Source: Sipunculus nudus
Taxonomy: Eukaryota > Annelida > Sipuncula > Golfingiida > Sipunculidae
DNA length: 64,000 bases
Reading direction: 5' to 3'
NCBI GenBank assembly: GCA_026874595.1
Contig: CM049314.1
Span: 77,018,300-77,082,299, forward strand
Numbering within the stretch: position 1 is the stretch's first letter; the number at the start of each line of letters is the position of its first letter. Below, piece after piece: positions 48,420 to 61,074 of the stretch. The notes under the pieces were generated by a model, which was given only the letters and a program-made list of their open reading frames with translations, ran no database searches and was not told the origin of the DNA. The position numbers and the translations under genes were made by a program.

Positions 48420-49507
48420 CATGTTGAACAATCTTAAAGTTTTACATTGTGTGTTAGAACAGCTTATGGCTAATGTAACATGGACAGAAAATATAAATTT
48501 CAGGATTCATAGGAGACCTGCCCAGGACCTCTCTGGATTTCACATCAGAGGGTTCCAAGGAAAATGGATACAATTTGTACCCTGTCTGTCTGGGTGCTCA
48601 AAATCATGTTTCTGGTCCATAGCTCACAGAATATAGGTCACAAAGACCCGATTTCAGGTCTCCATGGAGAAATGCAAAGGACCTTCTAGAATTTCATGTT
48701 AGGAGAGTCTAGGGTCAATGAATTCAATTCGTGCCCTGTCTGACCGCTCAAAATCATGCTTCTGATCAGAAGCTTTTGAAATAAAGGTCACCATGACCTA
48801 ATTTCATGTTTCTAAAGAGATGTGCCTACTTACCTTTTGGGTGCTCAAAATCCTGTTTTCGACCCGTAGGTTGCAAAATGTTGATCACCATGACCTTATT
48901 TCAGGTTCCAATGAGATTTGCATGTAACCTCTCAGGATGTTGCGATAGAAGTTTCTAGACCCACTGTCTGAGTGCTCAAAATCATGTTTTCGGCACGTAG
49001 GTCACGCTAAATTCATGCTTTCAAGATTTGCCGAGAAACTTCCGGGGTATTGTGTAAGAATATTCTAGGTCTAACATATAAAATTTGTTCGCATCTGACA
49101 TTCAGGGTGTTCATATGACATCTTTTTCCTAAATGTCGCAGAATATAGGTCACAGTGACATAATTTAAGGTTTCTAAGGACATCTCCCTAAATGTCACGT
49201 TAGGGAAGTTATGTCTGATGGATAGAAGTTGTGCCCGGTCTGATTGTCTGGGTACTCAAATTCATGTTTTCGGCCTGTAGGTCACAAAATATAGGTCACC
49301 ATGACCTAATTTCAGGTTTCCTAGGAAATTTGCCAAGGACCTCCCCGGATGTACAGTTAGAAGTTTCTACGTCTTACGGTTACGATTTGTGCCTCGTTAA
49401 CGGTTGGACGGACGGCCGGACGGCCAGACAGCCGGACAACCGGACGGACGCCGGACAAAGGGTGATCGCTATAGCTCAGATGACTTACATTTAGCTGAGC
49501 TAAAAAT
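48420..49507. mobile_element. Element R, copy 2 (diverged, short units)
   Basis: Six imperfect units of about 95-146 bases each contain AGGTCAC.ATGACCTAATTTC. The right end has GGACGGACGGCCGGACGGCC, GTGATCGCTATAGCT and AGCTGAGCTAAAAAT, as in copy 1. The left edge is unclear. Confidence 0.6.
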
Positions 49508-49617
49508 TCATTCTTTATTTTGCACCCGAGGGGCCAAAATATCAATACAGAAACATAACCTAGGTTTATGTATTAATGAAAATAAACTGACCAAGCATAT
49601 GCGACGCTGATGTATCG

Positions 49618-49830
49618 TTAATTATAGAGACCTGACTCCATCTGTCTGTTTGACTTTGTCACATAATTCTTCCAAAGGTACATTCTCACATGGACGTGGT
49701 CATCGTAGAACTTTCGTGTCATACCCCTGCACTCTAATGGGACCCTGACAGGTTTATTCCTACCAGTTGCAGGAAACATGACGTTTGGTTGCCATTTTGC
49801 TGACACAGTAAATCCCAGATATCACAGATT
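49618..49830 (-). other. Exon-like repeat shared with 62233-62370
   Basis: On the minus strand, AAAATGGCAACC is followed by GTAGGAATAAACCTGTCAGG and GGTATGACACGA. The segment at 62233-62370 has the same words in the same order and ends CCTTCAG|GTAAGA, a good splice donor. The reading frame is not the same in both, so it may be a 5' UTR exon or a dispersed repeat. The other B copies lack it. Confidence 0.25.
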
Positions 49831-52800
49831 GCCTGGTATACCGCAATTTACGTTAACTAGTCATTTATATGTTATTTTGAATATATTTAATAAATTATGC
49901 ACATTTAGTAAATATTTAATTAGATTAAAATGGTTTCAATAAATATGTAAAAGTTCTTGGAATTTCCGTGTATATTACATGACTATAAGAATGTGCATCA
50001 TTTCTGAGATAATTAATATTTGTTAACTGAAAATTTATTTCGCATTTGAATAGTCCAGGTTAATACAGGTAAAATGTACAAAATGCTGGCGAAAACATAC
50101 CCGCTTAGGATATGTATGGCCGTATTATCATGTTAGTCACAGCACAAGTCAACACTTGTCGACCCGGCGCATTTGGCAGTGTAAGGGGATTCGTTACTAT
50201 AGTAACTGACGACAAAAGGACTGAATATTTTACGTCATTGAGGTAAAAGTGAACTAGAAGTTCTTAAAGCTAATCCTCCTAACTCAATCGGTTCGGTGTA
50301 GATTTAACCTTTCTGTGTATGTAGATCACCTTAATAGTGTTATGTTTTTTTTTTTCGTTCGCCGTTTGAAACAGCCGATGCCCTATAGTAACAATTCTAT
50401 TCGTCCGTCAGGCCCTGGGACATTGTATCCGTCCACAAATTCGTTTCCGCGTGATAACTCCAGTGTGGATTGACTGATATACACGCCCCACTCAGAGAGT
50501 ACAACCCCAATTGATATTTGTGGTCACAAGGTCCAAGTTCAAAGGCCAAAGGAACATTTTTTTTTTCACAAAAACTGTTGATGAAGTTTTAGTCCAACTT
50601 TTCATCCTCGACAATTAATCGTTCACATATGCCTCTCCCACCAATGAACAAAGGCAATTGACCTGATGTCATAAGGCCAAAGGTTAAGTTCACAGGCATC
50701 CCGTTTTCTTTAAAAAAAAAACAAAAACAGGCAGATCCAACCATCTGACAAAAACCTTCTTTCCTTCCTTTATATTTACGGGCCTTTCGCAGGGCCCATC
50801 GTGACATAACTAAGCTTTGATTTTAAACTATATATTGCTAGATAAAATCTGTATGTGTTTTGATGTATTTTAAATAAAACATTTTTTAACTCTGTATTTG
50901 ATATTGAACAAGTTTAAATGAATCACGAACTGCTGCCGAGAGTTCTAGATACTTAAGTAGGATGAACAGCCAACCTTTGTTTTAACCTTAAGGGAACAGG
51001 TTAAATACAGTTAAATTGAAAATAAGAAATTCATAACCAAGAAATGAGTTTTCTCCGGAAAATAAAAATAAAAGTTTAGTTTTTTACTTTAAGTTTATTT
51101 TTTGCTGAAGTGTTTTCATTTAGCTGCTTTGATTTATTCTATTTTTATTGTGCTTTCTATTAACCATCTTGAAGAAATGTAGCCGGCAGATCAGGTTTTT
51201 CTTGAACGTATCCTTTGCAGAATATAAACAGAAGATTTTATCTCAAAATATCATGTTTAATATTATACAAACGGGAGTTAGGCATGTTCTGTAATCCGGT
51301 TCCTTAATACTAATACATAAAAATATTATTAATATTTATGATTTCAAGGCTACTCATGATATCTGCGGGTTTGTAATTAGAACCAGAATAATATTTGTTG
51401 TGGTCTCATTCTTTCTCTTGTTACTTTATTTGCTACGGTATCCCGCTCATCTGGTATAAGTTATATTTCTCTGCCTGTATTGTGTGATACCTTTAAAATT
51501 ATTTCCGGAAATCCAATATTTAAAATAAATGATACTCTTAAAAATCTAACAAACGTAACGGATAAATTGTGCTTATTAAAAGTACATGTACGTAAAAATA
51601 ACTAAAATTATGTTGTTAACTAACTTTTGGCCATTATCAGGAATATTGATATGGATATAAAAAAATAATCAAAATATCTTATAAACATAACAAATAATTC
51701 ATACTCATTAAAATGATTTATAAATGTCAAAAGTCATTTTTGAAACTTACCTTTAACTTGTCTCCCGTCTTAAAGGTGCTTTTAATCCTTAATAATAAAT
51801 GGAATACAATAACATTGCATGAAAGATTCATGCTTTAAATGGTGTCCCTTCTTTAACATTTATACATATTTGACTTAACAGTGTTATACTAAACAAGTGA
51901 CCCATGGGTCATGGCGCTCAGCCGACTGACATATTGATAATAAGTCCTCGCACAGACAACTAATTAAGATAGGTGGCATCATTGTTCATGCATATTAGCT
52001 TAAGTTCATCCAGACCCATAAAAACAACAATTTTGATGACAATCCAACCAGCCTTTCATGAGGAATCTGGCAATTTGTATGTATTTGCATTATTTCTTGG
52101 GTGCTTAAATATACCCCATAACTCTGAGAATATAGGTCACTGTGACCCAATTTCAGGTTTCTGGGGAGAACTTTTGAGGATGTCAAGTAAGAAGATTCTG
52201 GACCCCATGGTTATGATTTGTGCCCTTCTTTGGTATCAAATTTTCAATTATTCTGAAGGGTACGTATGAGCCCCATAGCTCAGAAAATATGGGTAACAGA
52301 GACCTTAATTCAGATTTTCAAGGAGATTTTTCACAGATCTCCCTGGCTGTCAAGTTTGAAGATTCCAGAACCAATGGTTACAATTTGAGCCCTGTTAACA
52401 GACTACCACATCTTTAAAGGTCTCAAAAATAAAGATAAAAAATGCGTAAAAATTCCAAGAAGGCCAGGTGGCACCTCCTGTCTGAAGGAACTGATGAAAC
52501 ACTCCATGATGCTTTTGCATGCAAAGAATAATGCCGATCATTACATTGCACTAGTTGTTCAGATACCAGAGCTTTTGTATCAAATTATTAATTATTCTTG
52601 GGGATACTTCTGAGCCCCATAGCTCGGACAATATGGGCGACAGAGACCTAATTTCAGGTTTCCAAGGAGACTTTTCTAGGGCCTCCCAACATGTCAAGAA
52701 AAAGATTCTAGGTCTAGTCGTTACGATTTGTGCCCTGTAAACAGATAACCGCATTCTTTAAGGTATCAAAAATATATTAAAAAACAAAAAAAATAGTAAA

Positions 52801-52942
52801 AAATCGAAAAAATACAGGTGGCGCCACTAGTCTGCAGAAACTGATGAGACACTCCATGATTAGTATCCATGAAAAGAATCATGGTGATCAATGCATTAGT
52901 TGTTCAGATTTTTTTAGCTTTTGTATCAAATGTTCTATTATT

Positions 52943-54155
52943 GGGGGGGGGGGGAGGGGTAGAAGCCATAGCTCACAGGTTTTGGGTAACAGAGACTTAA
53001 TTCCAGGTTTCCAAGGACATTTTTTATGGGCCTCACCGCATGTCAAGACAGAAGATTCTAAGTCCAGCCATTAAGATCTGTGCCCTGTTAACAGATTGGC
53101 ATCCTTTAAGGTCTCAACAACAGAGAAAAACACCTCATTATCAATATCCATGCAAAGAGTCATGGTAATCAATGCATTAGATCTAGTTCCTGGTTTCCAA
53201 GAAGACTTTTCATGGACCTCTCTGGATGTAAAGTGAGAAGATTCCAGGTCCGGTGGTAACGATTTGTGCCCTGTTAACAGATAACGACATCTTTTAAGGT
53301 ATCCAAAATATAGAAAAAAATCGTAAAAAATAAAAAAAAATACAGATGGCGCCACCAGTCTGCAGAAACATTGCATTATCCATATCCATGCAAAGATTGA
53401 TAGTGATCAATGCATTAGTTGTTCAGATACATGAGCTTTGTATAAATTTTTTCATTATTCTGGGGGTACTTTGGAGCCCCATAGCTGGAAGAATATGGGT
53501 AACAGAGACCTAATTCCAGGTTTCCAAGAAGACTTTTCATAAATCTCTCTCATGAACAGTGAGAAGATTCCAGGTCCAGCGGTTACTTTTTGTGCCCTGT
53601 TAACAGATGGCGGCATCTTTCGAGGTCTCAATATAGATTAAAATATCGTAAAAAATCGAAAAAATACAGGTGGCGCCACCAGTCTGCAGAAACTGATAAA
53701 ACATTCCATGATGAATCTCCATACAAAGATTCATGGTGATCAATGCATTAGTTATTCAGATATTTGAGCCTTTGTTTCAAATTTTTCATTATTCTGGGGG
53801 GGGGGGGGGTACTTCGGAGCCCCATAGCTGGAAGAATATGGGTAACAGAGATCTAGTTCCAGGTTTCCAAGAAGACTTTTCATGGACCTCTCTGGATGTA
53901 ATATGAGAAGATTCCAGGTCCAGTGGTTACGATTGGTGCCCTGTTAACAGATAACGGCATCTTTTGAGGTATGCAAAATATAGAAAAAATCGTAAAAATA
54001 AAAAAAAAAACCGGTGGCGCCACCAGTCTGCAGAAACAGATGAAACATTGCATGATCAATATCCATGCAAAGATTCATAGTGATCAATGCATTAGTTGTT
54101 CAGATTTTTAAGCTTTTGTATCAAAATTTTCATTATTCTGGGGGGGGGGGGGGGG
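52943..54155. repeat. Poly-G runs at the same position of successive R units
   Basis: G12, G14 and G16 at 52943-52954, 53796-53809 and 54140-54155 all follow TTCATTATTCT-like sequence. R copy 1 has G14 at 36611-36624. Other units have only 4-5 G there. Confidence 0.9.
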
Positions 54156-54537
54156 TAGTTCGGAGCCCCATACCTGGAAGAATATGAGTAACAGAGGCTT
54201 AATTCCAGGTTTCCATGAAGACTTATCATGGACCTCTCTGGATGTAAAGTGAGAAGATTCCAGGTCCAGCGGTTACGATTTGTGACCTGTGAAAAGATGA
54301 CGGCACCTTTTGAGGTCTCAGAAATAGAGAAAAAAAAATATTTTGTAAAAAAATTAAAAAAAAAAACAGGTGGCACCAACATTCTGCAGAAACTGATGTA
54401 ACACTCCATAATCAATATCCATGCAAAAAAATCATGGTGATCAATGCATTAGTTGTTCAGAGATTTGAGCTTTTGTATCAATATTCTGAGGGGGTACTTC
54501 GGAGCCCCATAGCTGGAAGAATATGGGTAACAGAGAC

Positions 54538-55432
54538 TAGTGGTGGCAGTCGGTTCCTTTTTCATAATCGATCATCGGTTTAGGAAAACCGATTGATGAT
54601 CGATTATTAATCGGTTCACACAAATATAAAGAAATGTGCAATTATCTGTGAAACTGTACTCTCTTAACCCAGCCGGCATGTCTAAGTAATTCTACCTGAC
54701 GAAAAGAAGTTTTTGCCTTTTTTATATTTTCCTTTTATCACTTAGATATGCTGTTCAAAGTTTCATTTTAACTAATTTTTTTAATCAAGAATTAAACCAC
54801 AGTCCAGGACATCTACTAGCTGGCCCTAATGAATACTCACGCATATCATTTTAACTTCACCACCAGAACTTTCATTTTATAACGATAATGATGACTGCCG
54901 ATGAGCACACTGGTTTCACAGGCCTGCCAGAAAAAAATTACAGGCCCATATAATTTTTGGTAAAAATTAAAAAAATAAGTAATTGAAAGCTAAAAAATAT
55001 AATTACTCATGCGGCAGCGGCACCTGACATCTTTCTAAGAGAATCTTGCAAAAATGGCATGGACCTGGAGGATTATGGAGCATATTAACGCTATACCGCC
55101 CATATTTTGCAATGAACGTCTCGTAAAAATCCTCTCCGCTAATTTTGCAGCTCCCTGCCAGTTCACAGAGGTTTAAGAAGTCCTCCGTTCTTTCATCTAC
55201 TGTGTCATACTCAGTTATATAAGGAGGTTATTTGGGAAAACAGACTCATTTATATGAAGCGCGGAATGTTGTAATAAATAGAAGAGTAATTTTTGCCTAT
55301 AACTTAAAGACATTCTGGTAAAAACAATCATGATTATGATGTAATCGATAGTTGCCTTTCGTTATCGAGCACTTGAAAGTGGCAGCAAACCGACTGACTT
55401 TCGAAAAAAACTCGATGATCGGCCCACCACTA
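54538..55432. mobile_element. Nonautonomous hAT-like transposon with 8-bp target duplication
   Basis: Starts TAGTGGTGGCAG, ends ..GGCCCACCACTA, flanked by ACAGAGAC at 54530-54537 and 55433-55440. Removing it restores the R unit GGGTAACAGAGACCTAATT exactly. Near the left end an ATCGATCATCGG / CCGATTGATGATCGAT palindrome lies subterminally. No transposase. Confidence 0.9.
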
Positions 55433-55602
55433 ACAGAGACCTAATTCCAAGTTTCCAAGGAGATTTTTCATGGACTTCTCTGGATGTAAAGTTAGAAGAT
55501 TCCAGGTCCAGTGGTTACGATTTGTGCCTTGTTAACGGACAGACGGCCGGATGGCCGGACGGACGACTGACAAAAAGTGATCGCTATAGCTCAGATAACT
55601 TA

Positions 55603-55936
55603 GGCCAAAAAAATTAAAGATATGGTTCTCAGGCACCGCCCGCATCAATTTTAAACCCCGCATCAAATATTTTTATTTTGAGTTTCAATGAAAACTTTCC
55701 AATTACGAGCTGCTGCCGCTCCGACATTTCTTTCAAGAAGATAAAACCATACAATTTCCTTTGTTTTGTAGTGCTTTTACTTATTTACAGAATAAAACTG
55801 TTATTTTCATGCTTTTCACTTATCATTTGACATTTTTAACGAAACATACCAAAAAAATTAAAATAAAAAAAGCGCCCGCCCGCACTAATTTCTGAAAAAA
55901 AAGTGCCTGAGAAACATACCTTTTTTTATTTTGGCC
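55603..55936. mobile_element. Harbinger-like MITE with TTA target duplication
   Basis: 334 bases. The left end GGCCAAAAAAATTAAAGATA and the complement of the right end, GGCCAAAATAAAAAAAGGTA, continue into a shared TTCTCAGGCAC, an inverted repeat of about 34 bases. TTA flanks both sides (55600-55602 and 55937-55939), the 3-base duplication typical of PIF/Harbinger. Removing it restores the R terminus GAT(A/G)ACTTACAGTCAGCTGAG as in 37150-37168. Confidence 0.88.
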
Positions 55937-56284
55937 TTACAGTCAGCTGAGCTTAAAAGTAGTCACGAATCATATTACATGCTTCATGGGGAGTTTTATG
56001 GTTTGTGTATATTTGGATTTCGGTTTTTGGCATAGTGATAAAGCTTGGTAAGGTTTTCCTGATATTTTCATCAACACGAAGCAACTTCTGCCGGCCGACG
56101 ACTCTGGAGGGAGGCCAGAATTTCGGAAGATCTACGAAATCTATGCAGTTAATATACAGAGCACTCGAGACAAGAAATCCTTGGATAAGGCCGCTGCTTT
56201 TCACTGGAAAGAGATATTTACGATCCCTTGTTGTGATTTCGTCTGAGATCTATGTGTTTATATAAGGAACAAAAACAAGCCACG

Positions 56285-57463
56285 ATGGCTTAAAACGTGA
56301 CTATATCTCACCCAATGAGCGCAGCGACGACGATGTCGTATTCACAAACTCAATGCCTTGAATCTACGTTCACAAATGCATCCAACTGCAGCTATACCTG
56401 CTCAAATTACACACTCTACGAGTCTTTCGACTTTTGGGGCCACAACGACACACCAGACATCCAAGCCATATTGGTTTTATATTTGAATTTTATCATTATA
56501 GTCGTGCTTGGTATTACTCTAAGTGTTTTGTGTTTTCGTCTAAAGATATGCAGAACGTCTCGTCCCACATTTTATTTTCCTCCTTGTATTAGCCGGCATA
56601 GACATGGGGTATCCTTTGAGGGTGTTTTCCGTCAATGGCCTTCCATGTTTCAGTGGCTCCTTTCATTTCAAATCATTATTTGATCCTCACAATATGTCTT
56701 TTCGGGTGCATACTGTCCTTATACGCTATGGACTTGCTTTCCGATTTATCATCCTGTTTGATTTAAGTTTTTACCGTTGAACGATTTCTCGCTGTTTATA
56801 AACCCGTATTATAGACAGGTCTGCACAACGTACCGCGCTAAATGACGTCATTTATACTTTTCAACATCATCACCGCCTTGAAACTTCTATATCACGTGCT
56901 CTTCATTAAAATAATGCCTTCAGAAAATATTTGTGTATTAAGCAATACTCATCAGCAACTTTAAGGTACACTTTATTTCACCGAAGCCACCACTTTTAGA
57001 ATTCTACCCGTGATACTAATAACAATTTTCAATGGAATGATATTGTATCACTTCCGCAGAACGAGCATGCGCACTTCGCTCCGCCATTCTGCCGCGGAAA
57101 GACTGGCAAAAAGGAAAGAGGACAGGAAAAGTCTGACAAGAATTCTTTTTTCTGCCCACTTGCTCTATATAATGCAGTTTTCTATATTTCTGTATTATTT
57201 TTCCCTGTATACAGTGAGCGGACCTCTTTTCCGGCACTCATTGGGCAAGGTGCTGGGCTGTGAGAGTTCCTGTAAATGCTGTTTTTCTCTAGGTGTCTGC
57301 TGCTGCAGGACAATATCAAAGCAACATAGCCTGGTACAAACTGACCAGCCAGTCAAAGATGAACTAAAAAGCACAAAATCCATTGAGACTGTAGAAGGTT
57401 CCCTTACTCAAAAGCAAAGAGTGCAACGGGTGTCAGTATCAGGAGATCACATCTGAAATGTAA
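56285..57463 (+). pseudogene. Receptor pseudogene, copy 4 (nonsense, frameshifts, TM6 deleted)
   Basis: The aligned start is ATG GCT TAA: a stop at codon 3. The N-terminal sequons (TNASNCSYTCSNYT) and TM1 remain, then loss of one G near 56529 shifts the frame at the end of TM1. ATT TAA replaces ATT TTG in TM3 (about 56766). More single-base losses occur near 56804 and 56842. From 57010 a 148-codon frame runs through TM5, loop 3, TM7 (YTVSGPLFR) and the cysteine-rich tail, but about 130 bases coding for most of TM6 and the next loop are missing (near 57150). The 5' splice acceptor is also lost (near 56076). It cannot make a seven-helix receptor. Confidence 0.93.
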
Positions 57464-57544
57464 AATCACAATTTGTGAAATCTGTATAAATTCTGTTAAT
57501 CTGTGCTGCGAAAAGGAAATTCGTTAAAAAAATCACACACAGGT

Positions 57545-57577
57545 ACACACACACACACACATACACACACACACACC
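57545..57577. repeat. (CA)n microsatellite
   Basis: Interrupted CA repeat in the receptor 3' flank; the equivalent place in copy 2 (24045-24065) has a few CA units and copy 1 almost none. Confidence 0.9.
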
Positions 57578-60500
57578 AACCCTCGTGCACACGAACGCAC
57601 ACATGCAAATCATTCAACCCAGGTTGTGTATACAGGGGGTGAAACGGGTGGCAATAACTTGATCACATTTGAATATTAAATTTAAAAATCAGTAAGGTTT
57701 GTCTGAAAACACTGCGTTTCCACGAATAATGCAATAAAAGTGACTGTTTTGTCTTTGGTGTCATATGTGAAGTGGAAACGTTTATTCAGATGAATACTAC
57801 AGGGACTCTTTGACGGGAACTTTTGTGATTCCTTGGCCATGTGAGCAAAAATAAAATGATTCTGGTGCAGCGGCCGAGGTGATGCGTATCTCGTAATGAC
57901 AGGTTAAAGGATCACCGAGCTTCTCATCGTCCCATGGAGAGTCACATCTTTGCAACTGACCTTGACTTAAGACCTGTCTATTCATTCATGACACCCGTTT
58001 TTACCGAGAAAATGTGGATAATTTTATCCGCAGGGGACAGCCATGCGCAGTGAGTGTTGAAAATGCCAAATTTTGTAAATATTCAATGCTGTTGGGTTTA
58101 GTTTTAGGATGAGAATCACCTAAGCCAATTTTATACCTGGAGCCAACATGAATACGAATCAGTAATATGTAAAAAAGTACTTTTATTTCTTTTCAATGTC
58201 TGCTCTAAACAATGGCCACATATTACGGCGGCGCCCATCGAACATTCCTGTTTACATTTCAACATGTCTCATTTAGAGAACTAATTTTAAAAATGTTTTT
58301 TTTTAAGCATCCGATTTTAAAGGTGTTAATCCAATTAATAAATACTACATTTTAAGGCACATTTCCCTCTCAAAACATTCTGGGAAAAACATGCGGAAAG
58401 ACATTTTGAAGAACTTTATATTGAAAGTTTGACATGTATTGAATAACCGCTGAGTATTGTATTTTATGGATGGAATTTGACAAAGGGATCATGTTAATGA
58501 TCATACTGAAACTCCTTGATTACACTTTTCATTTAATAATGAATGATATGTGTGAAATATGTTCACCTTAATTAAATCTGTGCTTCTTGATGTTGATACA
58601 CGTAATCGTCGTAAAGCACTTTGAACAGAATTTGTACAGTAAAATTTCTATAATGTCACAAATTAACCCGCTTTAAAAAAATTCTGAAATGCGTGGATGC
58701 CAACTATTTGTTTGTTTCACATGTACATTTTACAACCCAAACGCAGTAGCTGCCAATTTAACATTTGACATTTAATACGATGCACGTGAATACAGATAGG
58801 AGCGATTTTATTTTTTGCACGAGTGACTGATTTAACATATAAGATTAGTTTATATGTGCATAAATTGCCGAGATTGTATATGTCATATACTTCAATACCT
58901 TCATAATTGACATATTAGAAACAGTTTTATATGTACATAAATTGCCGATCAATTTTCCTTGACCATTGCATGCAGCTACGCAAATAAGCAAATTCAAGTG
59001 AATGAATCGACTTCCGCCAAGAACAAACCACCTGGACAAACCTCTTCATCGAACACAGTGTTCGATCAAATATACATTCTTAGATGCCAGGACAATCAGC
59101 CTGGGTTACATATACCACAAGACATCTGGTATATCTTCCCTGAGTGACAACTGTGTAAAGCAGGTGTTATATAATCACCTTGATAATGTTTGCTCAGATT
59201 AGGTTTATTTCTATTTGTGCAGTCTCTGATTTGCGCCGCTACGCTATACAGTTAGGTAAATCAGTCAATATCAAACTTTCCATAGGTGTTGGCTGGAAGA
59301 GGATAATTTTCCGGATTTTCAAGGCCCCTGTACGTCAACAACATTGTTTACAAATATGCAGTTCTTTGCAAGCAATATGAATAAGAACATAAAGTTCTGT
59401 AACAGTTTTATTAATCCAGTGCTAAAGTAATCCTAATTACTCTGAATCAGAAGGCTCTGAGTTGTTTTCACGGAATGTTGGAGGTACCTTTCTTGCAAAA
59501 CTACTTATGTCACGCACAAATAATAAGCCGGCTTTTCCACAAAATGTGCTGGAGGCGGCACTTATATTTGATATAAAAGAAACCCATCTAATACTCGAAG
59601 GGGAGATTGTTCTTGGAGTCGTTGCAAGCATCTTGTTTCATTTAACAAAGTGTTATTATAAAGAGAAATATACGATCAATAAAAGTTAAGTATACAAGTC
59701 AAAAATCCAAAGAGTTTAAAATATTGTGGATGCTTTTTTTATTGGCGAGGGGTGTAAATTCGCGATATTCGCGAAAGGGATATTTTTGTGAAAATAAATA
59801 TGTCGCGAATGAGAGGTCCCATCGAAAAAGGCTAAGTTGAATAGTAAACTGCTGATAAAATGAATAATAATAGATCGTGTATATTCAAATATTGATATTT
59901 TCAATGACATCAGATCTTTCCAATTGTTTAACATAAAAAAAACAGTATTTTTTGCATAACAAATTTTTAATAATTAGCTATCATTATAATCGTTTAACTC
60001 TTGTATGTATTTTGAGATCGCGAAAATTGAACCTCACAAATATAAAGCCAACCACATTATAAATTCGTGCTGTCTTTATCTTTATGACGTGCGTTTTAAT
60101 TCCTCGCCAAACTTCGCTAAGTTATAAAAGATAACCTTGGTATGATGAATTTATATTAGAAATATTATTAGCGAGGCCAGGTACGTATTTGACAAGCTCC
60201 AGCGATGAAGGGTAAAGTCAATACACCCTACTAAACCAAAGAATTAGACAAAGCACACATAGACGGTTCGAGGGCTAGGGCTGAAATAATGTAAGAAAAC
60301 AAACTGAAGTTTTTAATTAACACAGTCATTTTGGTTTATGATCGTTTTTGTCTAAAGTTTGCCAGTCCCATTGCATTTTGTAAAAATAAAGCTGGAATTT
60401 GTTTTATTTATATCGTTTAACGTTCAGACTAAATATAAGTTTAAGGAGAGTTGGGTTGTATTATGGTAATCTTTAGACATATTTAATTGAGAAAATTTAT

Positions 60501-61066
60501 ATATTATGCAATGCATTAGATAAGAATATCTTTCCTAATTAGGGAGGTCTAGGTGCGCCTGCGTGGAAAGGGTAAATATTCTGTTTACAGTTAGTATAAT
60601 TTATAGGGTTAATATTCTGTATAGAGGTAAAATTATTTAAGGGTAAATATTCTGTATAAGGCTTATATACTGTATATAGTGCATTTCACAAAATCAGATT
60701 ATAAATTGGTCCTGAACGACTAAGGCATAATGCAGATTATGAAATATGAATCATATTTGCTCATTCCTCTTACGACATAAACTATCAGATATAAGTCTGC
60801 AACTTAATATTTTGTTTTGTAATTTTAGAAGGGTAAGACGAGCTGTCGTCTGCCCTGATTGACCAAAAGGGTGGGCATGGACCAGTGTACATTTCTTTTA
60901 TGTCGATTGGCCAATTAACGGCTATTTGCACATTTCCTGCAGCCTCATTTTTATGAATAATTTAAGTCTCGGTTTGTCGATAATTGTTTCCTTGTCACTT
61001 TCCCCAATATATTAACAAGGATCAGATTTCATAGAACATATCTAGAGCAATAGCGGTGTATTTAGG
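57578..61066 (+). other. 3' flank of receptor copy 4: noncoding, duplicated
   Basis: Matches 2055-5600 and 24000-25830, without the GAGTCC element near 60540. A 75-codon frame at 59462-59689 shares KETHL..EGEI.LGVVA with 24753-24980; weakly suggestive of an old exon, unassigned. Confidence 0.5.
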
Positions 61067-61074
61067 TGACGTCA
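61067..61074. promoter_or_regulatory. TGACGTCA (CRE/ATF-type palindrome), unit 4
   Basis: Same palindrome, same context and nearly the same distance (about 210 bases) from the downstream ATG as 25845-25852. Confidence 0.4.

Larger units (their letters stand above)
47600..51770. repeat. Block B, copy 4
   Basis: Matches 17930-22735. It lacks the foldback element and the SINE, and carries element R copy 2 (48420-49507) in place of the cysteine-rich exon region. The RT-like fragment is at 48140-48335 with stops. From 49900 to 51770 it is noncoding. Confidence 0.7.
51895..55960. mobile_element. Element R, copy 3, with ~345-base tandem units and two nested MITEs
   Basis: Begins near GGGTCATGGCGCTCAGCCGA and ends with GGATGGCCGGACGGACG runs, GTGATCGCTATAGCT and, beyond a Harbinger-like insertion, CAGTCAGCTGAGCT. 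About seven units repeat with CCCCATAG at 52271, 52615, 52967, 53477, 53820, 54166 and 54505, i.e. 339-350 bases except one longer interval holding a partial unit. Each unit contains GGTGGCGCCACCAGTCTGCA. No coding sequence. Confidence 0.75.

Noticed and set aside
49357-49610. ORFs rich in D-G-R and P-D-N repeats
   Set aside because: Translation of the GGACGG-type run in element R, not a protein gene.
53071-54415. 101- and 107-codon minus-strand ORFs in element R
   Set aside because: They arise from the 345-base tandem units and low-complexity runs; not open in every unit.
51895-54545. CRISPR array
   Set aside because: Units of 345 bases without unique spacers in a eukaryotic repeat element.
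57016-57383. Minus-strand ORFs opposite receptor copy 4
   Set aside because: Shadows of the receptor pseudogene.
22782-57463. Receptor copies 2 and 4 as processed retrocopies
   Set aside because: They carry duplicated upstream intron-like and downstream flanking DNA, lack poly-A tails and sit in collinear blocks, so they are segmental duplicates.
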